Part shown: one piece after another, positions 1 to 9,370 of the stretch | How positions within the stretch are numbered: position 1 is the stretch's first letter | Layout: each line of letters opens with the position of its first letter | Assembly: GCA_038326655.1 (NCBI GenBank) | Contig: JBBQKG010000002.1 | Span: 62,001-126,000 of the forward strand | Source: JBBQKG01 sp038326655 | Lineage (GTDB): Bacteria > Actinomycetota > Thermoleophilia > Solirubrobacterales > JBBDJG01 | Direction: 5' to 3' | Length of the DNA stretch: 64,000 bases | Program-made: the position numbers and the translations under genes | Notes under the pieces: generated by a model | The model's database searches: none | Seen by the model: only the letters and a program-made list of their open reading frames with translations | What the model was told of the DNA's origin: nothing

Positions 1-415
1 GGCCCACGTAGGCGGTCCAGCCTGTGAGGCCGAGCACGCCGAGCGCCTTGGAGACCGGGGCCAGCGCGGGGTCGATCTTCATCAGCGACGAGCCGTCCGC
101 GGTGTAGTACTCGCGCCAGCCCATCATGCTGTTTACCCAGTCGCCCTCCGCGAGCACGTTGCTGCGGGACTTCACGACCTGGCCGACCGCGCCGCCCTGC
201 ATCGTTTCCCCGACCCGGAAGGAGGGGGCGTAGGACTTCGTGTCGTTCATGCGGCCGCGCATGTACGGGTCGACCGACATGTACACGTTGCGGACGAGCA
301 CCTCGCCGTCGTCCGGCTCGGGAACCGGCGTCTCGGCCACGTCGAAGTCGCTGTCCTTCGGGAACCCGTTCGGGCGGGCCGCGAGCCGAACTTCCCGATT
401 CACCCGCGAAGCCAT
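1..415 (-). CDS. NADP-dependent oxidoreductase, zinc-independent MDR family (5' part only; gene leaves the window)
   Basis: Reading leftwards from ATG at 415 gives 138 residues with no stop before the window edge. The segment SVDPYMRGRM (about residues 47-56), followed by a GGAVGQVV stretch, is characteristic of the CurA/leukotriene B4 12-hydroxydehydrogenase-like reductases, which reduce enones with NADPH and carry no zinc. Only the N-terminal catalytic half is visible; the Rossmann domain lies outside. A perfect inverted repeat and a TAGAGT hexamer sit just upstream, so the gene probably has its own regulated promoter rather than being read from the EamA gene before it. Substrate cannot be told from this fragment. 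Confidence 0.85.
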   Translation of the reverse strand, partial: MASRVNREVRLAARPNGFPKDSDFDVAETPVPEPDDGEVLVRNVYMSVDPYMRGRMNDTKSYAPSFRVGETMQGGAVGQVVKSRSNVLAEGDWVNSMMGWREYYTADGSSLMKIDPALAPVSKALGVLGLTGWTAYVG

Positions 416-430
416 CTCGGCCGGGACTCT

Positions 431-449
431 ATCCCAGCACCGCTGGGAT
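431..449. promoter_or_regulatory. Perfect inverted repeat, candidate operator
   Basis: ATCCCAGC-ACC-GCTGGGAT is an exact 8-bp inverted repeat with a 3-bp centre. It lies between the EamA stop and the oxidoreductase start and abuts a -10-like TAGAGT (426-431, minus strand) that ends 10 nt before the ATG. That is where a TetR/MarR-type dimer would block RNA polymerase. It could also form an RNA hairpin at the end of the EamA transcript, but no U-run follows. Confidence 0.4.
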
Positions 450-458
450 GTCCGTGGG

Positions 459-1342
459 TCACCCCTCCGGGAGCGGCCGCGGCGGCCGCAGGCGCGGGAC
501 CACGTCGACCAGCACGATCGCGGCGAGGATCAGCAGCGCGCCCATCCAGGCGACCGCCGACAGCCGCTCGTCCTGCAGCAGGTAGCCGAAGAGGCCGGCG
601 AAGGCCGGCTCGGCGGCCAGGATCAGCGCCGTGCGGGCGGGCGGCGCATGCTGCTGCGCGTAGCTCTGCACCAGGAAGCCAAGCGCGCTCGCGACCAGCG
701 AGGTGACGATCAACGCGCTCCACACGGTCGTGCCGCGCGGCGCCTCGAGCTGGCCCCCGATCGCCGCCGCGACGAGGCAGAACACCCCGCAGGCGCCGAG
801 CTGGATCGCGACCAGCGGGCCGACCTCGAAGCGCTCGACCGCCCGCGCCGTGACGAGGATGTGCAACGCGAACGCGCAGGCACACAGAAACACCACACCG
901 TCACCGGAGAGCCTGAAGTTCCCGCCCGCCCCGGACAGCAGCAGAAGCCCGAGCGCCGACACCGCCGCTGCGAGCCACGCCGCACGTGGCGGGTGGACCG
1001 CGAAGAAGAGCGCCCCGAAGACCGGCGTGAGCACCACGAACAGGCCGGTGATGAAGCCGGCATTCGAGGCGGTCGTGTGCTCGAGGCCCAGGGTTTGCGC
1101 GACGTACCCGCCCGTGAGGAACACGCCCATCACGAGGCCCGCGCGCCAGCCCTCCGCCGGGAGCCGGCGCAGGGAGCGGCGGAACACCACGGCCACGATC
1201 GCGGCCGCCGGGATGAACCGGTAGGCGAGGAACGCGAACGGCGGCAGACGCTCGATTGCGTCCTGCACCATCACGAACGTGAGGCCCCAGACCGCCGCGA
1301 TGCCGACCAGCGCCAGCTCCGGGAGCCGCGCCGGGCGGTTGG

Positions 1343-1346
<4 letters not shown>
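459..1346 (-). CDS. EamA-family (DMT superfamily) transporter
   Basis: A 295-residue protein with about ten hydrophobic helices arranged as two EamA repeats, the usual size for drug/metabolite exporters of this superfamily. The N-terminus (ELALVGIAAVWGLTFVMVQ) is a typical first EamA helix with the AxxWG motif. It starts at a TTG that overlaps the uvrA stop in a TTGA junction, so its translation is likely coupled to the 3' part of uvrA. Substrate unknown; export of amino acids or small metabolites is the usual role of the family. Confidence 0.85.
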
Positions 1347-3457
<2,111 letters not shown>

Positions 3458-3502
3458 TGTGTCATGATCGAGTGCGCCCCGGGCGCCGGTGGCGTGCTCC
3501 CC

Positions 3503-3505
3503 TCA
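3503..3505 (-). other. In-frame TGA interrupting uvrA
   Basis: The UvrA frame is open from 4264 to 3506, stops at this TGA, and is open again in the same frame from 3502 to the real stop at 1343. The stop lies in a Gly/Pro/Ala-rich linker just before the first zinc finger, a poorly conserved position. The linker is roughly 25 residues longer than I remember for other UvrA proteins. Candidates are a nonsense mutation, a sequencing error, or readthrough. Confidence 0.85.
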
Positions 3506-4264
3506 ACCTCCAGCAGACCCGTCCGGGGGCTGGCCCGGGGACGGCACTTCCTCGATTTCCACGATGCCCTCGGCCAGCGCCACGGCGGTTTCGACGGAGT
3601 CGGCGAGGCGCTTCCTCGAGTCCGGCTTCATGATCAGCCGGTCCACCACCACCGCGATGTCGTGCTTGTACTTCTTGTCGAGGGCGATGTCCTCTTCGAG
3701 CAGCCGCAACTGGCCGTCGATCTTGGCTCGAGTGTAGCCCTCGGCGCGCAGCTCCTCGAGCAGGTCCTTGTACTCGCCCTTCCGCCCGCGCACCACCGGC
3801 GCAAGGACCATGAAGCGCATCCCCTGCTCCAGCGTCATCACGTTGTCCACGATCTGCTCGACCGACTGGCCGGCGATCGGCGCCCCGCAGTTGTGGCAGT
3901 AGGGGTGGCCGATTCGCGCCCAGAGCAGGCGCAGGTAATCGTAGATCTCGGTGACCGTCCCGACGGTCGACCGTGGGTTCCGCGCGGTGGTCTTCTGGTC
4001 GATCGAGATCGCCGGGGACAGCCCCTCAATCGAGTCGACGTCGGGCTTGTCCATCTGGCCCAGGAACTGCCGGGCGTAGGCCGACAGCGACTCGACATAG
4101 CGTCGCTGGCCCTCGGCATAGATCGTGTCGAAGGCAAGGCTCGACTTGCCGGAGCCCGAGAGCCCGGTGATCACGATCAGGGCATCGCGAGGAAGCTCGA
4201 GGGAAACGTCCTTGAGGTTGTGCTCGCGCGCCCCGGAGATCCGGATGCGGTCGTCTACAGCCAA
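3503..4264 (-). CDS. uvrA: UvrA, N-terminal part (truncated by an in-frame stop)
   Basis: 253 residues carrying the first Walker A (GLSGSGKSSLAFD), the conserved YVESLSAYARQFL and EGLSPAISIDQK stretches and part of the first ATPase/UvrB-binding region, ending at the TGA at 3503. I placed the start at TTG 4264, giving MAVDDRIRISGAREHNLK, because UvrA proteins normally begin five to seven residues before RI..GAREHNL. The longer GTG start at 4315 would overlap the previous gene and add a non-conserved tail. A TAGAAT hexamer at 4275-4280, whose TAG is the stop of the preceding gene, lies 10 nt upstream. Together with the downstream part it would form a protein of about 970 residues. Confidence 0.85.
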   Translation of the reverse strand: MAVDDRIRISGAREHNLKDVSLELPRDALIVITGLSGSGKSSLAFDTIYAEGQRRYVESLSAYARQFLGQMDKPDVDSIEGLSPAISIDQKTTARNPRSTVGTVTEIYDYLRLLWARIGHPYCHNCGAPIAGQSVEQIVDNVMTLEQGMRFMVLAPVVRGRKGEYKDLLEELRAEGYTRAKIDGQLRLLEEDIALDKKYKHDIAVVVDRLIMKPDSRKRLADSVETAVALAEGIVEIEEVPSPGQPPDGSAGG

Positions 4265-4274
4265 GACATCTTTG

Positions 4275-4280
4275 ATTCTA
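4275..4280 (-). promoter_or_regulatory. -10 hexamer TAGAAT for uvrA
   Basis: TAGAAT matches TATAAT at five of six positions and ends 10 nt before TTG 4264. Its first three bases are the stop codon of the cyclase-like gene. Confidence 0.4.
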
Positions 4281-5249
4281 GGAGGCGGGCGAAATGCCGC
4301 GTCCGGGCCCGGCACCGGCGACCGGGCGGCGGACCCGATACAGGTGCATCCGCCGGCTCAGGCCCTTGAAATTGAATTCCCCCGCGTCCGACCAGCGATA
4401 GCGGTCCCGCACCGCTTCGCGCAGCTCGCGGGTCGCGAGCACGCTGCCCGGCCGTGCCACGTCGGTCACCACCAGCCTCGTGGGCGGACGCACGGCCTCG
4501 AGTGCGATGTCGGTGAGGCGACCGAGCAGCCGCCCCAACTCGTTGATGTCGATCCGCTCCCCGAGCCAGGTGAAGCCGACCAGGTCGGCGAAGCCGACGA
4601 AGACGTGGCGCGTGCTCGTCGACGCGCCATCCGAGAGCTCCAGCAGGCCGTACTGCTGGTTGCGGAGCTGATCGCGCATGTGCACGGTGAGCGTGTACTG
4701 GAGCAGGGGGGCGGCGAGGGGCAGCAGCTCGCGCGCCGCCTTCACCGTGAGCGACGACAGCTCGTGCTCGTCCACCCCCTGGGGAAGCAGCCAGCGTGCG
4801 ACCAGCATCCGCATCGCCTCGGCGCCCTGTGCCAGGCCCGTGCCGAGCACGCGGGTGACCTCCAGCAGCCCATCGTCGGGCAGGCCCGCCGCGCGCAGGC
4901 GGGCGAACACGATCGCGGCCTCGAGGTCCTCGTCGCCGACCGTCCTGTCGTCCGGCTCCGGAACCGCCAGGCCGATCGCTCTCCGCACCGCCATCAGGAA
5001 CTCGAGCGGCAGGCCCGAGCGCTCGGCGATCTCACGCGGGGTGTAGCGCGCCTCGCCGGCCAGCACGCGGTCGATCGGCAACAGGCCGAGGCGGTTCTCG
5101 GCCGCCGCCCGCTTGAGCTCCTCGATTGCGAAGCCGTCGGCGGCGAGCTTTTGCAGCAGCGCCAGCCGCGCCTCGCGATCACGTCCCTCGAGGCCGTCGA
5201 GCAGCCCCTCCCGCTCGAACGTCTCGACCTGGTCCGGCGCACCGCTCAC
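4278..5249 (-). CDS. Adenylate cyclase-like regulatory protein with a deleted catalytic core
   Basis: 323 residues from GTG 5249. The first 200 residues match the autoinhibitory regulatory domain of class IIIc cyclases such as mycobacterial Rv1264 (all-helical). The cyclase domain begins at about residue 216 (FADLVGFTWLGE, with the first metal-binding Asp), but after RPPTRLV (residue 260) it jumps directly to VTDVARPGSVL, the far side of the domain. The stretch that should hold the substrate Lys, the second metal Asp (IGDAVM), the purine Asp and the Asn/Arg transition-state residues, about 70 residues, is missing in frame. The protein cannot be a working cyclase if family knowledge holds; it could be a decayed gene or a regulatory partner of another cyclase. 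Confidence 0.75.
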   Translation of the reverse strand: MSGAPDQVETFEREGLLDGLEGRDREARLALLQKLAADGFAIEELKRAAAENRLGLLPIDRVLAGEARYTPREIAERSGLPLEFLMAVRRAIGLAVPEPDDRTVGDEDLEAAIVFARLRAAGLPDDGLLEVTRVLGTGLAQGAEAMRMLVARWLLPQGVDEHELSSLTVKAARELLPLAAPLLQYTLTVHMRDQLRNQQYGLLELSDGASTSTRHVFVGFADLVGFTWLGERIDINELGRLLGRLTDIALEAVRPPTRLVVTDVARPGSVLATRELREAVRDRYRWSDAGEFNFKGLSRRMHLYRVRRPVAGAGPGRGISPAS

Positions 5250-5344
5250 GCGCCGTATTGGATCACTTCGCGTTCAAGCCCCGTCCGTGCCTGCGCGCCA
5301 ACCGCGTGCCCGAGCCCGCCACCCTCCCCCCATCCCCACCGAAC

Positions 5345-5854
5345 CATTGCTTGCATCGCGGCGTGTACGCGGTTGGGGCATTGCTGCCTGACGCGGGAAG
5401 CGCGCTGGCTCGCCGGCGGTGCCGGAGCGGTGCTCAGCCATCGTTCGGCGGCGTCGCTGTGGGGCATCCGCCAGTCCGACATCCTCGAGGTGACTGTTCC
5501 GGTTCACCGCGCGCGACCGCAGATCCGCACACACACCTCGTCGCCGCCGCCGGACGAAGTGACCGCCGTGCGGTCGATTCCCCTCACTGGCGTCGCCCGC
5601 ACGCTGCTCGATCTCGCCGCGGTCCTCCCGGCCCGTCAGGTCGAGCGCGCGGTCAATCCGCGTTCCACGCGACGCGCAGCGTCTTCGAGCGCGATCGCGA
5701 CCGCACACTGCACGCCGCCGGGTGGAGAGTGATCCGAGTGACCTGGCGCCAGCTCCAGGAGCCAGAGGCGCTCGCGGCCGACCTGCGGAAGATCCTTGCT
5801 AGCTTCGCCCGGTCGAGCCGGCGGCGCGATCGAGCTCGTGCCGGAGGTCCTTGA
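5345..5854 (+). pseudogene. Decayed AbiEi-type antitoxin-domain / DUF559 protein gene
   Basis: Remains of a common actinobacterial gene in three pieces. HRGVYAVG (5354-5377) sits in one frame. LTREARWLAGGAGAVLSHRS through TGVARTLLDLAAVLPARQVERAV follows in another (to about 5655). FHATRSVFERDRDRTLHAAGWR through VTWRQL..EALAADLRKIL, the end of a DUF559 endonuclease-like domain, comes back in the first frame (from about 5660). The N-terminal winged-helix part and most of the DUF559 domain are gone. Its end overlaps uvrB on the other strand. No function is expected. This accounts for most of the 549 bases between the cyclase-like gene and uvrB. Confidence 0.75.
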
Positions 5855-7811
5855 TCTCGTCCCGGAGCTTCGCCGCGTACTCGAACCGGAGGTCCTCGGC
5901 GGCCGCGAACATCTCCTCCTCCAGCTCGACGAGCAGTCGCTCGAGCTCCTCGGGAGTGCGGATGTCCTCGTCGCGGTTCGCGCGCCGGCGGTTCGAGCGC
6001 GGCACCTGAGACTCGAGCGCAAGGAACTGCGTGATGTCGGAGATCCCCTTCTTGACGGTCTCGGGTGTGATCCCGTGCTCGCGGTTGTAGGCGAGCTGGA
6101 TCGCGCGGCGCCGGTCGGTCTCACCGATCGCGGCCCGCATCGCGGTCGTCTCCGAATCCGCGTACATCAGCACCCTGCCCTTCACGTTCCGGGCCGCGCG
6201 CCCAATCGTCTGGACCAGGCTGGTCTCGCCGCGCAGGAAGCCCTCCTTGTCGGCGTCGAGGATCGCGACCAGCGACACCTCCGGCAGGTCGAGGCCCTCC
6301 CGAAGCAGGTTCACGCCGACCAGCACGTCGTACTCGCCGAGCCGCAGGTCGCGGATGATCTGAATCCGCTCGATCGTGTCGATCTCGGAGTGCAGGTATC
6401 GGGTCCGGACCCCGTACTCGAGCAGGTACCCGGTCAGGTCCTCGGCCATCTTCTTCGTGAGGGTCGTGACCAGCACGCGCTCGTTGATCTCCGCACGAGC
6501 GCGGATCTCGTTCATCAGGTCGTCGATCTGGTGCCTCGTCTCGCGCACCTCGACCTCCGGGTCCACGATCCCGGTCGGCCGCACGATCTGCTCCACGAGA
6601 CGAGTCGAGTGCTCGCGCTCGTACGCGCCCGGCGTCGCCGACACGAAGACCATCTGCGGCACGCGCTTCAGGAACTCGTCGAAGCGCAAAGGGCGGTTGT
6701 CCATCGCCGAGGGGAGGCGGAAGCCGAAGTCGACCAGCGTCTGCTTGCGCGAGCGGTCGCCCTCGTACATTCCCCCGATCTGCGGCACGGTCTGGTGGGA
6801 CTCGTCGATGAAGCAGACGAAGTCCTTCGGGAAGTAGTCGATCAGGGTGTGCGGCGGCGAGCCGGCGGGACGGCCGTCGAGGATCCGCGAGTAGTTCTCG
6901 ATCCCGGAGCAGAAGCCCATCTCCTTGAGCATCTCCATGTCGTACTCGGTGCGCTGCCGCAGGCGGTGCGACTCGAGCTGCTTGCCCTCGGCCTCGAGCT
7001 CCTTGCAGCGCTCGTTCAATTCGTGCTTCATCTCCTTCAGCGAGCGCTCGATGATGTCCTCGGCCGTCACGTAGTGGGTCGCCGGCCAGATGTCGACGTG
7101 GCCGAGGTCGTGATAGATCTCGCCCGTCAGCGGGTCGAAATGCTGGATCCGCTCGACCTCGTCCCCGAACAGCTGCACCCGATACGCGCTGTCGGCGTAG
7201 GCGGGATGGACCTCGAGCACCTCGCCGCGGACCCGGAACGTGCCGCGCGTGAGGTTCACGTCGTTGCGGGTGTAGCGCATACCCACCAGCTGCCTCAGCG
7301 TCGCGTCGCGATCGACCCACTCGCCCACCTTCAGGAGCAGCATCTTCTCGCGGTAGAGCTCCGGCGAGCCGATCCCGTAGATCGCCGACACGGAGGCGAC
7401 GATGATCACGTCCTTCCGCGCAAAGAGCGCAGCCGTCGCGGAGTGGCGCAGCCGGTCGATCTCGTCGTTGATCGAGGAGTCCTTCTCGATGTAGAGATCC
7501 TGGTGCGGGACGTAGGCCTCGGGCTGGTAGTAGTCGTAGTACGAGACGAAGTACTCGACCGAGTTGTCGGGGAAGAACTCCCGAAACTCGCTGCAGAGCT
7601 GCGCAGCCAGCGTCTTGTTGTGCGCGATCACCAGGGCCGGCTTCTGGACCTGCTCGATCACGAAGCCCATCGTGGCCGTCTTACCCGAGCCGGTCACGCC
7701 GAGCAGCGTCTGGAACTGGTCGCCCGACCGCAGGCCCGCGGCGAGCTCGGCAGTCGCCTGAGGCTGGGCGGCGACGGGCTTGTAGGCAGGGTTGAAGCGG
7801 AAAGGCGGCAT
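5799..7811 (-). CDS. uvrB: UvrABC system protein B
   Basis: 670 residues, full length. UvrB is the helicase-like subunit that receives damaged DNA from UvrA and recruits UvrC. Visible: Walker A (GVTGSGKT, about residue 38), the beta-hairpin region (YYDYYQPEAYVPHQD), Walker B (FIDESHQTVPQ), the SF2 helicase motifs SATPG and QTIGRAAR, and the C-terminal UVR coiled coil that binds UvrC. A TAAGCT hexamer lies 9 nt before the ATG and AAAGG directly upstream. It is intact, in contrast to uvrA 1.5 kb away. Its 3' end overlaps the decayed gene on the opposite strand. Confidence 0.97.
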   Translation of the reverse strand: MPPFRFNPAYKPVAAQPQATAELAAGLRSGDQFQTLLGVTGSGKTATMGFVIEQVQKPALVIAHNKTLAAQLCSEFREFFPDNSVEYFVSYYDYYQPEAYVPHQDLYIEKDSSINDEIDRLRHSATAALFARKDVIIVASVSAIYGIGSPELYREKMLLLKVGEWVDRDATLRQLVGMRYTRNDVNLTRGTFRVRGEVLEVHPAYADSAYRVQLFGDEVERIQHFDPLTGEIYHDLGHVDIWPATHYVTAEDIIERSLKEMKHELNERCKELEAEGKQLESHRLRQRTEYDMEMLKEMGFCSGIENYSRILDGRPAGSPPHTLIDYFPKDFVCFIDESHQTVPQIGGMYEGDRSRKQTLVDFGFRLPSAMDNRPLRFDEFLKRVPQMVFVSATPGAYEREHSTRLVEQIVRPTGIVDPEVEVRETRHQIDDLMNEIRARAEINERVLVTTLTKKMAEDLTGYLLEYGVRTRYLHSEIDTIERIQIIRDLRLGEYDVLVGVNLLREGLDLPEVSLVAILDADKEGFLRGETSLVQTIGRAARNVKGRVLMYADSETTAMRAAIGETDRRRAIQLAYNREHGITPETVKKGISDITQFLALESQVPRSNRRRANRDEDIRTPEELERLLVELEEEMFAAAEDLRFEYAAKLRDEIKDLRHELDRAAGSTGRS

Positions 7812-7870
7812 CGCCTTTCTAGCTTAGAGCGCCCCTGATCAGCGCTGGAGCCCCGGCAAAAGACTCAGGC

Positions 7871-8014
7871 TCAGGGCACGAACAGGCCCGGGACCGCGAA
7901 GAGCGTGTTGTTTTCCAGCGTGCCGGCGTCGCCGTCCGCGCCTCCGTCGAAGACCTGCACCTGGCCGAGCTGCCGGACCGACCGCAGGCCACCGGCGACG
8001 GCGCCTGGCATGAC
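7871..8014 (-). pseudogene. Orphan C-terminal fragment of a secreted beta-propeller protein
   Basis: Minus-strand reading gives MPGAVAGGLRSVRQL, then VQVFDGGADGDAGTLENNTL and FAVPGLFVP before a TGA at 7871. This lines up with the last 45 or so residues of the propeller protein encoded at 48954 (PGAVKEGLRSIWALDGVRVF, then DGGADGVASTTGDNTLFETQ and GVFVP), at roughly 60 % identity by eye. Nothing upstream continues the homology. It is a leftover of a second copy. Confidence 0.65.
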
Positions 8015-8032
8015 CGCGTCTTGGGGGCGGTG

Positions 8033-8124
8033 GCCTCGTCTTCACGTTCCACGCAGGCAAGGTGTTGCCGGACCGGGAGTTCTATGACGAAGCCGCGGCC
8101 CTCGAAGCCGTGGGGCCGCCCTAG
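8033..8124 (+). pseudogene. Fragment resembling the C-terminus of a SnoaL/NTF2-like protein
   Basis: The plus strand reads VFTFHAGKVLPDREFYDEAA then ALEAVGPP and TAG. The pattern [VW]x(F/V)RDGKVxxxxxFxDRxEALEAxGL closes many SnoaL-like (NTF2-fold) proteins. Only about 29 residues remain, with no start. With the neighbouring fragment it fills the 309 bases between uvrB and the transglycosylase. Confidence 0.4.
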
Positions 8125-8768
8125 AGGCCGAGCTCGCGCTTGTAGTGCTTCGCGTAGTCGGAGCGCTTGTCGAAGACGTCCTGCGTGTACTGCTTCGTCT
8201 CCGGAAAGCCGATGTCGGCCACGGTCAGGCCGCTTCCGCCCCACGCGTCCACGCGCGCGTGGCCCGCGTTGTATGCCGCCACGGCGGCGATCTCGTTGCC
8301 GTCGTAACGGTCGATCAGGTAGCGCAGGTACCAGCACCCGTAGGAGATGTTGACCTGTGGGTTTGCGAGGTCGCGCAGCTCGAACTGCGTGCCGCCGGTC
8401 CGCTTCGCGATGAACTGGGCGGTGTCGGGCAGGATCTGCATCAGCCCCTTGGCGCCCGCCTTCGAGGTCTGGTCGCGGAACTTCGATTCCCGGTAGATCA
8501 CCGCCGCGACCAGCGCCGGGTCGAGATCCTTTTCGCTTGCCTGCTGCCGGATGATGTCGTCATGGCGCAGCGGCAGCGTGATCTCGATGATCGCGTCGTC
8601 GACGACGGGCCTGACCACCGTGACGCCGATCGCGGCCAGTGCCAGCACGCCGGCCATCACGAGCAGCATCGTGCGCCTGCGGCGCCTCGTGCGCCGCCCG
8701 CCCGCATCCCGGGCCCTTGAAGCCCTGCCGACGCTGCGCGACCGCGCTGCCACAGCCCGCTGCTTCAT
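8121..8768 (-). CDS. Membrane-anchored lytic transglycosylase (SLT domain)
   Basis: 215 residues. A very basic N-terminus (ten arginines in the first 32 residues) is followed by one transmembrane helix (about 34-55) and a lysozyme-like SLT domain. YRESKF holds the catalytic Glu (about 94); GAKGLMQILPDTA and AAYNAGHARV are the other family motifs. It should cleave peptidoglycan glycan strands on the outer face of the membrane. The start overlaps the coaE stop in ATGA, so it is the last gene of an rpsA-coaE-transglycosylase run. Confidence 0.92.
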   Translation of the reverse strand: MKQRAVAARSRSVGRASRARDAGGRRTRRRRRTMLLVMAGVLALAAIGVTVVRPVVDDAIIEITLPLRHDDIIRQQASEKDLDPALVAAVIYRESKFRDQTSKAGAKGLMQILPDTAQFIAKRTGGTQFELRDLANPQVNISYGCWYLRYLIDRYDGNEIAAVAAYNAGHARVDAWGGSGLTVADIGFPETKQYTQDVFDKRSDYAKHYKRELGL

Positions 8769-9367
8769 GGCTTCCTCGGCGCCTCGCGCTCGAGCCGGTC
8801 GAGCAGCTCGCCGACCGCCCGCTCGAGGTCCGCCAGCGAGCCGTCGTTGTGGATCACGTAGTCGGCGCGCTCCGCCTTCTCGGCCTGGCTGAGCTGGCGG
8901 GCGGCTCTCTCGTCGACCGCTTCGTGGTTCCTCGCGGCGGCGCGCTCGGCGCGCGTCTGCTCGTCCGCGACGACCGCGACGGTCACGTCGAAGGCAGGCG
9001 CGACGCCGGACTCGAACAGCAAAGGCACCTCGACCACCGCGGCGCGGGCGGTCGAGCCCGAGCGCTCCAGCTCACCGCGCCAGTCTGCGATCTCGGCGCC
9101 GACGAGCGGGAACAGCATCTGCTCGAGCCAGCGAAGCTCGTCTGGCTGGTTGAAGGCGGTCTGAGCCACGGCTGCCCTGTCAATGTCGCCGTCCCGGAGG
9201 ACGGCTTCGCCCCAACGGGCGACCAGCAAGTCTTTCACCTCCTGCTGCTGGAGCAGGTCGTGCACGATCTCGTCGCTCGACAGCGCGGCCGCGCCGAGCC
9301 GCCGGCAGGCGGCGAGTGCCTCGGACTTGCCGGAGCCGATCCCTCCGGTCAAGCCGATGGAGAGCAA
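8765..9367 (-). CDS. coaE: Dephospho-CoA kinase
   Basis: 200 residues. It catalyses the last step of coenzyme A synthesis, phosphorylating the ribose 3'-OH of dephospho-CoA with ATP. The P-loop GGIGSGKS is at residues 8-15, followed by the conserved DEIVHDLL and a VPLLFESG motif. It starts 3 nt after the rpsA stop and overlaps the transglycosylase gene by ATGA. The rpsA-coaE pairing is common in actinobacteria. Confidence 0.95.
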   Translation of the reverse strand: MLSIGLTGGIGSGKSEALAACRRLGAAALSSDEIVHDLLQQQEVKDLLVARWGEAVLRDGDIDRAAVAQTAFNQPDELRWLEQMLFPLVGAEIADWRGELERSGSTARAAVVEVPLLFESGVAPAFDVTVAVVADEQTRAERAAARNHEAVDERAARQLSQAEKAERADYVIHNDGSLADLERAVGELLDRLEREAPRKP

Positions 9368-9370
9368 CCG

